NCBI RefSeq assembly: GCF_017874545.1
Contig: NZ_JAGGLT010000009.1
Coordinates: forward strand, 29,801 to 93,800
Source: Thermoanaerobacterium butyriciformans
GTDB lineage: Bacteria > Bacillota > Thermoanaerobacteria > Thermoanaerobacterales > Thermoanaerobacteraceae
Length of the DNA: 64,000 nucleotides
Reading direction: 5' to 3'
Each line of letters begins with the position of its first letter. The first letter of the stretch is position 1. Below the pieces are notes generated by a model. The model was not told the DNA's origin and searched no databases. It was given only the letters and a program-made list of their open reading frames with translations. Of the stretch, positions 1 to 9,972 are shown piece after piece. The position numbers were made by a program, and so were the translations under genes.

Positions 1-491
1 TGGGCCCTATAAATGAATTTTTAAAAGCGATAGGAATTAGTAATCCACCTGGATGGTTATCTTCAACTAAGTGGGCTATGCCTGCTATTATAATAACAAG
101 TGTATGGCGCAATATGGGATATTATATGGTATTATTTCTTGCAGGTTTGCAAGGTATACCAAAAGAATTATATGAAGCAGCAACAGTAGATGGTGCAACT
201 TCGTGGCAAAAATTTAAAAATATTACATGGCCTATGCTTACTCCCACAACTTTTTTTGTCACTATTATGCTCACGATATCAAGTTTTAAAGTATTTGATT
301 TAGTTTGGATAATGACTCAAGGTGGTCCTGGGCGTTCTACTAACGTATTGGTATATGATATTTATCAGGAAGCATTTTTAAATTTGAAATTTGGATACTC
401 GTCAGCAATAGCAATGGTATTGTTTGCATTAGTATTAATAATAACAATAATTCAATTTAAAGGTGAGGAAAAATGGGTTAATTATATGTAA
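1..491 (+). CDS. Carbohydrate ABC transporter permease (MalF/UgpA type), 5' end missing
   Basis: This is the C-terminal part of an inner-membrane sugar permease. The frame is open from base 3 and the true start lies before the window. The EAA loop that docks the ATPase is visible (EAATVDGATSWQKF), followed by PMLTPTTFF and the usual last hydrophobic segment. It pairs with the second permease 51 bases downstream, and the solute-binding protein is probably encoded just upstream. The ATPase is not in the locus, which is normal for CUT1 importers sharing MsmK-type ATPases. The likely substrate is an oligosaccharide released by the uronidase genes that follow; that is inference from position. Confidence 0.9.
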   Translation, partial: GPINEFLKAIGISNPPGWLSSTKWAMPAIIITSVWRNMGYYMVLFLAGLQGIPKELYEAATVDGATSWQKFKNITWPMLTPTTFFVTIMLTISSFKVFDLVWIMTQGGPGRSTNVLVYDIYQEAFLNLKFGYSSAIAMVLFALVLIITIIQFKGEEKWVNYM

Positions 492-542
492 AATATGCAA
501 TCTATATTAAAAATATAAATTTATCTAAAAGGATGTGATTGT

Positions 543-1397
543 ATGAAATTTAATGTTAATGCACTTGTCTCAAAGAATAATTTAAGTATCATTAAACAAT
601 TGATATTGTTTATAGTGATGGTTTTCTTATCATTTATAGTTTTGCTTCCTTTTTTCTGGATGTTATCTTCTTCATTAAAGTTGGACAATGAGGTTTTTTC
701 TGTTCCAATACAATGGATTCCTAATAAATTAATATGGAGAAATTATATTGAAATATGGAAACAGATACCTTTCTTAACGTTTTTTAAAAATACTATTAAG
801 TTAAGTGTAATAATTACATTTTTACAGGTGTTAACAAGTAGTTTTGCAGCATATGGATTTTCTAAAATGAGATTTAAAGGAAGGGATACTTTATTCTTGG
901 CATATATAGCAACAATAGCAGTACCATGGCAAGTGTATATGGTTCCTCAGTTTATATTAATGAAAAAATTTGGATTAGCTGATACACATTTGTCGTTGAT
1001 ATTATTACAAACTTTTACAGCATTTGGAGTGTTTTTACTAAGACAGTTTTATCTTAGCATTCCTGAAGAACTTTCAGAAGCAGCTAGAATTGATGGTATG
1101 TCAGAGTATGGGATATATTTTAAAATAGTTTTGCCTTTATCAAAACCGGCTTTAGCTACTTTAACATTATTTACTTTTGTAAACACATGGAATGATTTTT
1201 TAGGGCCATTGATATACTTAAATTCTACAAATTTAAAGACAATACAACTTGGGTTGCAAATGTTCATATCTCAGTATACGGCACAATACGCGTTGATTAT
1301 GGCGGCTTCAGTAGTTTCTATCGTACCATTGCTTATTGCATTTATTTTTACACAAAATTATTTTGTAGAAGGAATAGCAACTACTGGTTTGAAATAG
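543..1397 (+). CDS. Carbohydrate ABC transporter permease (MalG/UgpE type)
   Basis: A 284-residue CUT1-family permease of full family length with about six membrane helices. The N-terminal helix is near residues 18-42. The EAA motif (SEAARIDGMSEYGIYF) lies near residue 180. An AAAGGATGTGAT-like ribosome site precedes the ATG. It forms a heterodimer with the preceding permease to import a sugar polymer fragment. It is co-oriented and closely spaced with the glycosidase genes downstream, so it is probably co-transcribed with them. Confidence 0.93.
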   Translation: MKFNVNALVSKNNLSIIKQLILFIVMVFLSFIVLLPFFWMLSSSLKLDNEVFSVPIQWIPNKLIWRNYIEIWKQIPFLTFFKNTIKLSVIITFLQVLTSSFAAYGFSKMRFKGRDTLFLAYIATIAVPWQVYMVPQFILMKKFGLADTHLSLILLQTFTAFGVFLLRQFYLSIPEELSEAARIDGMSEYGIYFKIVLPLSKPALATLTLFTFVNTWNDFLGPLIYLNSTNLKTIQLGLQMFISQYTAQYALIMAASVVSIVPLLIAFIFTQNYFVEGIATTGLK

Positions 1398-1458
1398 ATT
1401 AAGAGTTTAATTAAGATTAAAAATAAAGCTAACATTTACAGGAGGGGTAGATAATATT

Positions 1459-3228
1459 ATGAGATCAAATAATTATGTTGAGAATATTCATGATGAAACT
1501 TATGAGAGAAAATTTAATATAAAATGTATAGATGAGAAAAATATGATTTATGATTCATTTAGAGATAAAGAATATTTAAATGGTGAATGGAATTTTCAAA
1601 TTGATCCATATGATACATGCTTAAGATCAAAGTGGTATGAAGAAATTAAATATGATCAAAATGGAAACAAGATTCCAGTTGATTATGAATTTGATAAATG
1701 GGATACCATTAAAGTCCCTTCATGCTATAATACTCAAGATAAAGCTTATTTGTATTATGAGGGGCCTGTTATTTATACTCGAAGGTTTAATTACGAAAAT
1801 AAAGGTGAAAACAGAGTTTTTATAAAATTTGGTGCAGTAAATTATACTGCAAAGATTTTTTTAAATAAAAATTATCTTGGTTATCATAATGGTGGTTCAA
1901 CTCCATTTTATGTGGAAGTGACTGGATTATTAAATAAAGAAAATAGATTAATTGTTGTTGCTGATAATACAAGAAAGGAAGAATATGTTCCTAATAAAAA
2001 TACTGATTGGTTTAATTATGGAGGTATATATAGAGATGTAGAATTAATAAGATTACCTAAAACATTTATTAAAGAATTTTTTATATTTTTAGAGCCTAGA
2101 AGTGGTTTTAAAAAAATAAATGTATATATCAAAGTGGATGGTGAAAAAACAGAAGGGCAAGCAATCATTAAAATAGATGAACTCAATATTTATGAAAAAA
2201 TCAATATTACTAATTGTGAAGGATATTTATCATTTGAAGCAAAACCTGAATTATGGTCTCCAAATAATCCTAAATTATATGATGTAGAAGTTTTTTTTGA
2301 AAATGATTCTATAAAAGATAAAGTTGGTTTTAGGGAAATTATTACATCAGGAACAGATGTATATTTAAATGGAGAAAAAATTTATTTAAAAGGTGTAAGC
2401 TGTCATGAAGAAAGTGTAAAAAATGGAAAAGCGATTTCAGATGAAGAGATAATTGAGAATTTTAAAATAGCTAAAGAAATGAATTGCAATTTTATGAGAC
2501 TTGCACATTATCCACATACGGAAAAAGCTGCCAGATTGGCTGATGAATTAGGTATACTATTATGGGAAGAGATTCCTGTTTATTGGGCTATTGATTTTAG
2601 TAACGACAAGACATTTAATGATGCTAAAAATCAATTAACAGAATTAATTAAGAGAGATAGAAATAGAGCAAGTGTTATTATATGGTCTATAGGTAATGAA
2701 AATAATGATTCTGATGAAAGATTAAATTTTATGAGTTTACTTGTAGAAGAAGCTAGAAAATTAGACAGAACGAGACTCATTTCTGCTGCGTGTTTAATTG
2801 ATAATTGTAATCTGGTTATAAATGATAGGCTAGAACAATATCTTGACATAATTGGAATAAATGAATATTATGGTTGGTATGATCCTGATTTAAATAAATT
2901 AGAAAAAATTTTTAAAAATTCAAATATTAAAAAACCTGTAATAATAAGTGAATTTGGTGCTGATGCAAAAGCTGGTGAAAGAGGAACAGTAAACGATATG
3001 GGAACTGAAGAGTATCAACTTAGTATTTATAAACAACAGATATCTTTAATCAGTAAAATAAATTATATTTGCGGTATGAGTCCATGGATTCTCTACGATT
3101 TCAGATGTCCAAGAAGAACAAATAATTTCCAAAAGATGTATAATATAAAAGGGTTATTATCTGCAGACAAAAAGTACAAAAAATTATCGTATTACTTTAT
3201 GAAGAGTTTTTATGAAACATTGAATTAG
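1459..3228 (+). CDS. GH2 beta-glucuronidase
   Basis: A cytoplasmic GH2 enzyme of 589 residues with no signal peptide. The order is jelly-roll sugar-binding domain, immunoglobulin-like domain, then TIM barrel. The acid/base is Glu414 in WSIGNE and the nucleophile Glu498 in IISEFG. The NxK motif that reads the glucuronate carboxylate is present as N562-I-K564, almost the same position as in E. coli UidA. This separates it from GH2 galactosidases and mannosidases. It should release terminal beta-glucuronic acid from imported oligosaccharides. An AGGAGGGG ribosome site lies about 12 bases before the ATG. The NxK motif makes the glucuronidase call strong; the natural substrate is unknown. Confidence 0.88.
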   Translation: MRSNNYVENIHDETYERKFNIKCIDEKNMIYDSFRDKEYLNGEWNFQIDPYDTCLRSKWYEEIKYDQNGNKIPVDYEFDKWDTIKVPSCYNTQDKAYLYYEGPVIYTRRFNYENKGENRVFIKFGAVNYTAKIFLNKNYLGYHNGGSTPFYVEVTGLLNKENRLIVVADNTRKEEYVPNKNTDWFNYGGIYRDVELIRLPKTFIKEFFIFLEPRSGFKKINVYIKVDGEKTEGQAIIKIDELNIYEKINITNCEGYLSFEAKPELWSPNNPKLYDVEVFFENDSIKDKVGFREIITSGTDVYLNGEKIYLKGVSCHEESVKNGKAISDEEIIENFKIAKEMNCNFMRLAHYPHTEKAARLADELGILLWEEIPVYWAIDFSNDKTFNDAKNQLTELIKRDRNRASVIIWSIGNENNDSDERLNFMSLLVEEARKLDRTRLISAACLIDNCNLVINDRLEQYLDIIGINEYYGWYDPDLNKLEKIFKNSNIKKPVIISEFGADAKAGERGTVNDMGTEEYQLSIYKQQISLISKINYICGMSPWILYDFRCPRRTNNFQKMYNIKGLLSADKKYKKLSYYFMKSFYETLN

Positions 3229-3262
3229 AATAAGTATTTGATTATGGAAGGAAGGATAAACT

Positions 3263-4456
3263 ATGGTTACTGAAATGGAGCATATAAATAATATAGAAAG
3301 ATACTCGAAAAGACCAAATATAAATTTGGAACTAATATATGATCAGATTAATTTTGTATTAAAAAAAATTAATGATAACATTAAAGAGTTTGGAATTAAA
3401 TTCCCTGAAGCAACGAGTAAAAATAAAAGATATGGAGTAACAGATAATGTAGATTGGACATCGTCTTTTTGGACAGGCATGTTATGGCTTGCTTATGAAG
3501 TTAGCGGTGACATAAAATATAAAAATGTTGCAAAGTCACATTTGGAAAGTTTTAAACAAAGAATAGAAAATAGATATTATACTGATACACATGATCTTGG
3601 TTTTTTATATACTCTTTCTTGTGTTGCAGCATATAAGTTAACGAAAAATTTTGAAGCAAAAGAAACTGCTATAGAAGCGGCTAATTTATTGTTAGATAGG
3701 TATTTTTCTGAAGTTGGAATAATACAAGCATGGGGTAAACTTGATGATCCAATTCAGCGTGGTAGAGTTATAATTGATAGTTCTATGAATTTGCCTTTAT
3801 TATATTGGGCTTCTGATGTAACAAATGATAAAAAATATTATAATGCTGCGTATAATCATATTAGTAATTTAGCTAAATATAATGTACGCGATGATGGTTC
3901 GACATATCATAGTTATTTTATCAATGTAAGTACAGGAGAGCCAATCGGAGGTAAAACAGTTCAAGGATATTCAGATGATTCATGTTGGGCACGAGGTCAA
4001 GCATGGGGAATTTATGGATTTATTTTGAGTTATATTTATACGCGAGATTCCAAATTTCTCAAAATTTCTCAGGCAATAGCAAATTATTTTCTTAATAGAT
4101 TACCGAATGATTATGTATGTTTTTGGGATCTTATATTTAATGACGAAATTTCTTTAAATGAAGAGAAAGATAGTTCAGCTGCAGCTATAGCAGCCTGTGG
4201 TTTATTAGAATTATCAAAAAACATTCCTTATGGTGATCCTTATAAAGATATATATGAAAATTCAGCATTAAGAATTTTAAAGTCTTTAATTGATGATTAT
4301 ACATCAAAAGAATGTCCAGAATCAAATGGTCTTTTATTGCATGCTGTTTATTCAAAGCCAGATAAAAAAGGAATTGATGAATGCTGTATATGGGGTGACT
4401 ATTTTTATTTTGAAGCTTTAATTAGACTAATAAAGAATTGGGAAATGTATTGGTAA
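3263..4456 (+). CDS. GH88 unsaturated glucuronyl hydrolase
   Basis: A 397-residue alpha6/alpha6-barrel protein with no signal peptide. GH88 enzymes hydrate the 4,5-unsaturated uronic acid left at the non-reducing end by polysaccharide lyases, releasing it from the oligosaccharide. Both key aspartates are visible: Asp111 in THDLGF and Asp172 in IIDSSMNLP. They are 61 residues apart, the same spacing as Asp88 and Asp149 of the Bacillus enzyme. A CWARGQAW motif near residue 243 is also typical. A GGAAGGA site precedes the ATG. Its presence implies that a lyase feeds the pathway; the heparinase-like gene at 7891 is the local candidate. Confidence 0.9.
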   Translation: MVTEMEHINNIERYSKRPNINLELIYDQINFVLKKINDNIKEFGIKFPEATSKNKRYGVTDNVDWTSSFWTGMLWLAYEVSGDIKYKNVAKSHLESFKQRIENRYYTDTHDLGFLYTLSCVAAYKLTKNFEAKETAIEAANLLLDRYFSEVGIIQAWGKLDDPIQRGRVIIDSSMNLPLLYWASDVTNDKKYYNAAYNHISNLAKYNVRDDGSTYHSYFINVSTGEPIGGKTVQGYSDDSCWARGQAWGIYGFILSYIYTRDSKFLKISQAIANYFLNRLPNDYVCFWDLIFNDEISLNEEKDSSAAAIAACGLLELSKNIPYGDPYKDIYENSALRILKSLIDDYTSKECPESNGLLLHAVYSKPDKKGIDECCIWGDYFYFEALIRLIKNWEMYW

Positions 4457-4898
4457 AAAGTTTTTTGTATAATTTTTATATAATAAGATATTTTTTAATT
4501 ATCAGATATCCAATTTTAACTTTTGATTAGTTAATCTTTATTATTAATGGAAGTAAGTTAACTTCCATATTTTGTTATATATTATTAGAATATTTTTTAA
4601 TATGAATTATGATAAAAAAAACAAAATTAGAATAAAAATTATAGAAGGATTTTTTAAATTTATGTCGAATATAAATAACAAAGAGTTAATTCAAATAAAT
4701 AAAAAAGTTCTATATAAACAACCGTGATACAATATAAATAATAGAAATTTTAGCAATTTATTTATTTTATTATAAGATGAATTTAAAATATTTTAATTAT
4801 CTTTGCTATGAAATAAAATACTATTTAATTAATACGAAGTCTATGCAAAATTACATTTTATTAATATACTTGAAGAAAATTAATAGGGGATGGGATTG
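4457..4898. other. Intergenic region, very AT-rich
   Basis: About 440 bases without a credible gene between GH88 and the second GH2 gene. It holds one hairpin (4547-4568) and otherwise A/T-rich sequence. No promoter with good -35 and -10 boxes could be placed. A promoter for the second half of the locus may lie here, but I cannot point to it. Confidence 0.6.
4547..4568 (+). terminator. Hairpin, weak terminator candidate
   Basis: Perfect 8-bp stem ATGGAAGT/ACTTCCAT with a 6-base loop, 90 bases after the GH88 stop. It is followed by a mixed A/T run and not a clean T tract, so termination would be leaky. Confidence 0.4.
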
Positions 4899-7139
4899 AT
4901 GGAAAGGAAAATAAGAAATTTCAATATTGATTGGTTGTACATTCCAGAAGATATAGCAGATGGTGATAAAATTTCGTGCGACGAAAGTGATTTTGATAAA
5001 ATAAGTTTGCCACATGCTAATAAAATTTTACCACATCATTATTTTAGCGAAGATGATTATAGATTTGTTTCATGGTATAGAAAGCATTTTCGTATAGATG
5101 ACAAGCATAAAGGGAAAAAGATTTATATACATTTTGAAGGAGTAATGACAATTGCAAAAGTTTATATAAATGGTATTTTTGTTGGTGAACATAAAGGCGG
5201 ATATACTCCTTTTGAATTTGATATTACTGATTATGTAAAATATGGTGATTGTGATAATTTAATTGCAGTTCAAGTTGACTCAAAAGAACATCCTGAGATA
5301 CCACCAGAAGGATTTATTGTCGATTATATGCTTTTTGGTGGCATATACAGAAATGTTTATATTAAAATTGTCAATGAATTTCATATAGAAGATGTATATT
5401 TTGTAGTTGATAAGTTAGATAAACATTCGGCAGAAGTTTCAATTTTAACTACATTAGATGGAACTAAGGTAAGTGGTTCTAAAGTATTAACGGAAATTAT
5501 AGATAAAGATAGAAATATTTGTATGTCTTCGGTGATTGATGTTAGAAATGCAGGTAAAGAAGTTACTCAAAAAATAAAAATAGAAAATCCTCGAACATGG
5601 CATCCAGATCATCCATATCTTTATAATGTAGCAGTAAAACTAATTGTTGATAATACTGTCTTGGATGATTATACATTTAAGACTGGATTAAGAACTGTTT
5701 ACTTTGGAGATGATGGTAAGTTTTACATTAATGGTGAACCATTAAAATTAAGAGGATTAAATAGACACCAGACATTTCCGTATGTTGGAGGTGCAATGCC
5801 GGATAGAGTACAAAGAAAAGATGCAGATATATTAAAATATGAGCTAGGACTAAATTATGTTAGGACATCACACTATCCACAAGCAGTTTCTTTTTTAGAA
5901 AGATGCGATGAAATAGGAATACTAGTTTTTGAGGAGATTCCTGGATGGCAACACATTGGTGATGAAAATTGGAAACAGCTAACAAAAGAAAACATTAGAG
6001 AAATGATATTAAGAGATAGAAACCATCCATGTATATTCATGTGGGGTGTGAGAATAAATGAGTCTCAAGATGATCATGAATTTTATGAAGAGACAAATAA
6101 AATAGCGCATGATTTGGATAGAAGCAGGCCAACGGGAGGTGTTAGATATTTACGAAATAGCGAAAAGTTAGAAGATGTTTTTACTTATAATGATTTTATA
6201 TATAATTTAGAAGGTAGGGTACAGCTACCTAATCATAAAAAATATTTAATTTCTGAGTATATGGGTCATATGTATCCGACAAAATCATATGACAATTTGC
6301 AAAGACTTATTATGCATGCGAGGTTACATGCAACTATACAGGATAAGCAATATGGAGTTCCAAATATAGCTGGAGCATCTGGATGGTGTGCTTTTGATTA
6401 TAATACAACGAGACCTTTCGGTTCTGGTGATAATATTTGCTATCACGGTGTATGTGATATTTTTAGACTTCCAAAGTTTGCAGCACATTTTTACAGGAGT
6501 CAGGCTGATCCAAAGTTATATGGAGCGTTTGTTTTTATAGCTTCTTATTTAATACCTTCTTTTGAAGAGGAAAATGGTGATAAATTATTGATTTTTAGTA
6601 ATTGTGATTTTATAAAATTATACATTAATGAGAAATTTTTAAAATTAATACAACCAAATAGGATTGATTTTCCGAATTTGCCACATGCTCCATTTGAAGT
6701 TTCTTTAAAAGAAGTTGGGGTAAATTATATGGATATAAGAGTCAATAATGCTGAAATTACCGCAGTTGGAATTATAGATGGAGTTGAAGTTGCAAAGCAT
6801 ACATTGAAGCCTTATGGTAAGCCATATAAATTATTGTTAAAAGTAGATGATAGTGAGATTTATGCCGATGGTAGTGATTGTACGCGTGTAGTTGTATCTG
6901 TTGTTGATAAAAATGATTCTGTTCTGCCGTATGCTAATATACCTGTAGAATTTGAAATAAATGAAAATGGTCTGTTGATTGGTGAAAATCCTTTAGTGCT
7001 TGAAGCTGGTAGAGGAGCGATATACATAAAATCTAAAAGAAAGCCTGGGAAAGTTATTTTGAAAGCACGCTCACTATATGTTTCTAGTGAGGCAAAAATT
7101 GAATTAGATGTGAAAGATCGAGACTATTTATATCTATAA
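4899..7139 (+). CDS. GH2 glycoside hydrolase, probable beta-galactosidase
   Basis: A cytoplasmic GH2 protein of 746 residues. The sugar-binding, immunoglobulin and TIM-barrel domains are followed by a DUF4982-like region and a C-terminal Big-1/invasin-like beta domain (roughly residues 650-745). The acid/base is Glu388 (RINES) and the nucleophile Glu453 (LISEYMGH). There is no NxK glucuronidase motif, so galactosidase or another GH2 specificity is more likely. An ATG at 4890 lies inside the AGGGGATGGG ribosome site, so the in-frame ATG at 4899 is preferred. It probably works with the glucuronidase on alternating or branched oligosaccharides. Confidence 0.82.
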   Translation: MERKIRNFNIDWLYIPEDIADGDKISCDESDFDKISLPHANKILPHHYFSEDDYRFVSWYRKHFRIDDKHKGKKIYIHFEGVMTIAKVYINGIFVGEHKGGYTPFEFDITDYVKYGDCDNLIAVQVDSKEHPEIPPEGFIVDYMLFGGIYRNVYIKIVNEFHIEDVYFVVDKLDKHSAEVSILTTLDGTKVSGSKVLTEIIDKDRNICMSSVIDVRNAGKEVTQKIKIENPRTWHPDHPYLYNVAVKLIVDNTVLDDYTFKTGLRTVYFGDDGKFYINGEPLKLRGLNRHQTFPYVGGAMPDRVQRKDADILKYELGLNYVRTSHYPQAVSFLERCDEIGILVFEEIPGWQHIGDENWKQLTKENIREMILRDRNHPCIFMWGVRINESQDDHEFYEETNKIAHDLDRSRPTGGVRYLRNSEKLEDVFTYNDFIYNLEGRVQLPNHKKYLISEYMGHMYPTKSYDNLQRLIMHARLHATIQDKQYGVPNIAGASGWCAFDYNTTRPFGSGDNICYHGVCDIFRLPKFAAHFYRSQADPKLYGAFVFIASYLIPSFEEENGDKLLIFSNCDFIKLYINEKFLKLIQPNRIDFPNLPHAPFEVSLKEVGVNYMDIRVNNAEITAVGIIDGVEVAKHTLKPYGKPYKLLLKVDDSEIYADGSDCTRVVVSVVDKNDSVLPYANIPVEFEINENGLLIGENPLVLEAGRGAIYIKSKRKPGKVILKARSLYVSSEAKIELDVKDRDYLYL

Positions 7140-7215
7140 TCAATTTTTAATAAAAGGTTAGTTGTGCAATTGATTTAATTAATTATCAGATTATTAATTG
7201 TGTAGGTGAATAATT

Positions 7216-7854
7216 ATGAATAAATACAAGAAGTGGCAATATAAACTTTTGGCTCGGGAAATGGTTAATATATTGAATAAAAAAGGATATGAATCTTATT
7301 ATGCGGAAAATTTAGATAATGCAAAAGAAATAGTTATCAATATGATACCTAAATCATCAACAGTTGCAGTGGGTGGTTCGGAAACATTAAACGATATGGG
7401 TTTAATCGATGAGTTTAGAAATGGGAATTATAATTTTTTTGATAGATATCAGAATTTACCTTTTAGTGATATTGTTGAAATATATAGGCAATCAATGTTA
7501 GCAGATTTTTTTGTAAGTAGCGTTAATGCAATTACTAAAAATGGAGAATTGGTAAGTATTGATTCTACAGGAAATAGAGTAGCTAGTATGATTTTTGGAC
7601 CTAAAAAAGTCATTATTGTAGCTGGAGTAAATAAAGTTGTGGATAATTTAGATGAAGCATATAAACGATTAAAAAAAATAGCTCCTATGAATGCACTAAG
7701 GAATGGTCATAATACGCCTTGTATTAAGACTGGCAAGTGTATGAATTGTGAGATACAAGCTAGTGTGTGCAACTTTATAGGTATAATTAACAATGGCAGA
7801 AAATTTCCAGGTAGGATTAATATAATTTTAATTGCTGATGAAGTTGGTTTTTAA
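7216..7854 (+). CDS. LUD-domain protein (LutC/YkgG-like)
   Basis: A 212-residue protein of the LUD (DUF162) family, related to LutB/LutC of lactate utilisation. The N-terminal half carries the AVGGSETLNDMG segment near residue 55. The C-terminal part has a cysteine cluster (C-x5-C-x2-C-x6-C, around residues 170-187) that could bind metal or iron-sulfur, as in other clostridial stand-alone members. LutA and LutB partners are absent. Its place between a GH2 and a heparinase-like gene suggests a role in oxidising or reducing an acid product of the pathway; this is inference and no reaction can be assigned. The ribosome site is TAGGTGA. Confidence 0.82.
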   Translation: MNKYKKWQYKLLAREMVNILNKKGYESYYAENLDNAKEIVINMIPKSSTVAVGGSETLNDMGLIDEFRNGNYNFFDRYQNLPFSDIVEIYRQSMLADFFVSSVNAITKNGELVSIDSTGNRVASMIFGPKKVIIVAGVNKVVDNLDEAYKRLKKIAPMNALRNGHNTPCIKTGKCMNCEIQASVCNFIGIINNGRKFPGRINIILIADEVGF

Positions 7855-7890
7855 TGTGCTTAAAAATTTAAAATGGAGTTGATTTAAATC

Positions 7891-9714
7891 GTGTATGATT
7901 TGACCAATATAAAAAAATGTTTAGAATATGGGAACTCTAAAAATTATATTTTATTTCCTGAGGTGAGAAATGAATTTACTATAAAATACGTTAAAGATAA
8001 TTATTACGGTCTTAATGAGCTAATTAATAAAGCTGATCTAATATTGAAGGAAGATTCGCCAAAAATAACCTTTAATATGTATATGTCATTTAAAAAAACT
8101 GGTGATCGTTTAAAATTTGAAAATGCATATTTTAAAAGAAGAGAGCAATTGTTTGTTCCCATTCTCGCATATATTTTAACAAAAGATGTAAAATATCTAC
8201 CATTCATTGAAGAGAAATTTTGGGAGTGGTGTGATCTATATAGTTGGGAATTACCTGCACATTTTAATATAACTGAGAATGAAAATGAAATTGATGATGA
8301 TCCAGCTACCGCAGTAGCATTATTTGCTTCTGAGACAGCTTTTTTCTTTTCTGAAATTATATCAATAATAGGCGATAAAATGGATAAATTTCTGGTTAAT
8401 AGAATAAAAAGAGAAATATTTAGGCGTGTTATTAATCCATATATGTCGAAAAAGTATTGGTGGGAATCTACACATATGAATTGGGCTTCTGTATGTGCAG
8501 GTTCTGTAGGGGCAACTTCTATATATTTAATAGATGATGTTGAAACACTGGCATTGATAGTCGAAAGAGTTTTAAAAACTATGGACATCTATATAGATTC
8601 TTTTGATAAAGATGGATTAATAACGGAAGGATTAACATACTGGTATTATGGCTTTAGCTTTTATGTATATTTTGCTGAATTATTAAAAGAACGTACTGGA
8701 GGGAAAATTAATCTTTTACATGGAAATAATAAAATCATAAAAATAGCTTGTCTTCCTCAAATTCTATTATTTCCATCTGGAAGCTTTGTTAATTTTTCTG
8801 ACTCTGGAATTGGGAAATGGAACGGTGATAGCGGATTATTTTCTAAATTAGAAAGTAGTTTAGGAATACATGGTTATAATTATAAGAATAGTTTAAATTT
8901 ATATAATGATCATACATTTAAGTGGGCAACGATGATAAGAAAACTGTTTTGGACAAATTTTAAAAATTTGATGAATAACACATGCGTAAAAACGGGTTGC
9001 TATTATTTTTCTAATTCACAATGGCTAGTTGATCGTAGACTTACAGATAAAGGAAAATTTGTTTCATTTTCGGCTAAAGGAGGCAATAATGATGAACCAC
9101 ATAATCACAATGATTTAGGACATTTTATACTACATTATGATGGTGAAGATATATTTATCGATATAGGTGCACCTGAATACGTGAAAGAGTATTTTCGAAA
9201 TGAAACTAGGTATAAATTTTTAGCAGCTTCTTCGTTTGGACATTCTGTTCCAGTAATAAATGGCAGCTTACAGTGTTATGGCAAAAAGTTTTATACAAAA
9301 GTGAAAGAATTCAAAGAAGATAATCCCAAAATTTGTTTCACTTTAAACTTGAAGAATGCTTATTCATGTAAAGAGCTGATTGATTACGAAAGAAAATTTA
9401 TTTGGAATTTTAAAGAATTAATTCTTGAAATATTTGATAATTTCAAATTTAGCAAAAATAATAATGAAATTGAAGAGATTTTTATAACAAATATTAAGCC
9501 TCAAAGTGTTAATGATGGCGAACTATTAATTTCTAGTAGTTCTGGATTGGTAAATTTATTATACGATAAAAATATTTTTTGTGATATAGAAAAACATAAT
9601 TATAAAAATCATTATGGAATAGAGAAAAATATATATAGAATAGTATTTAAAATCAATACAAACAATTTGAAAGAATTTAATTTTAAAATAAAGATTAAGA
9701 TTAATGAAAAATAA
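7891..9714 (+). CDS. Heparinase II/III-like protein (candidate uronate polysaccharide lyase)
   Basis: A 607-residue protein with an N-terminal alpha/alpha toroid (about 60-340) and a C-terminal heparinase II/III beta domain starting near residue 380. The conserved HNHNDLGHF motif (His404, His406, Asp408) and the following FIDIGAPEY are characteristic. The family cleaves uronate-containing polymers by beta-elimination, giving the unsaturated ends that GH88 removes. There is no signal peptide, so it would act on imported oligosaccharides. The start is GTG, because an in-frame TAA lies two codons upstream; GGAG is 12 bases before it. Some family members are not lyases, so activity is unproven. 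Confidence 0.82.
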   Translation: MYDLTNIKKCLEYGNSKNYILFPEVRNEFTIKYVKDNYYGLNELINKADLILKEDSPKITFNMYMSFKKTGDRLKFENAYFKRREQLFVPILAYILTKDVKYLPFIEEKFWEWCDLYSWELPAHFNITENENEIDDDPATAVALFASETAFFFSEIISIIGDKMDKFLVNRIKREIFRRVINPYMSKKYWWESTHMNWASVCAGSVGATSIYLIDDVETLALIVERVLKTMDIYIDSFDKDGLITEGLTYWYYGFSFYVYFAELLKERTGGKINLLHGNNKIIKIACLPQILLFPSGSFVNFSDSGIGKWNGDSGLFSKLESSLGIHGYNYKNSLNLYNDHTFKWATMIRKLFWTNFKNLMNNTCVKTGCYYFSNSQWLVDRRLTDKGKFVSFSAKGGNNDEPHNHNDLGHFILHYDGEDIFIDIGAPEYVKEYFRNETRYKFLAASSFGHSVPVINGSLQCYGKKFYTKVKEFKEDNPKICFTLNLKNAYSCKELIDYERKFIWNFKELILEIFDNFKFSKNNNEIEEIFITNIKPQSVNDGELLISSSSGLVNLLYDKNIFCDIEKHNYKNHYGIEKNIYRIVFKINTNNLKEFNFKIKIKINEK

Positions 9715-9972
9715 ATTATATAATGTCTAGAAACTTATACTGGCAAAAATAAGTAATAAGGTAGAATTATAGTTATAACGAGGTAAAATATTCTAAATTA
9801 AAAATAAATAGGAAAATTGTATTAAAAGTATTGAGTTAATAAAAAACTTTTAATAAAATTTTTGTTGCGAACAGGGATTATTATTAATACAGCAATATTA
9901 AATTATTCAGGGAAAAATTGACGAGTTACAAAAGTTCAAAAAGCCATATTAGAAAAAAGGAGAGGATAATTA

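Noticed and set aside
4890..4898. Upstream ATG as start of the second GH2 gene
   Set aside because: The ATG is part of the ribosome site itself; the next in-frame ATG at 4899 has correct spacing.
8004..8588. 194-codon open frame on the minus strand inside the heparinase-like gene
   Set aside because: It lies wholly antisense to a well-supported protein, has no ribosome site and no recognisable protein features; long frames are common opposite AT-rich genes.
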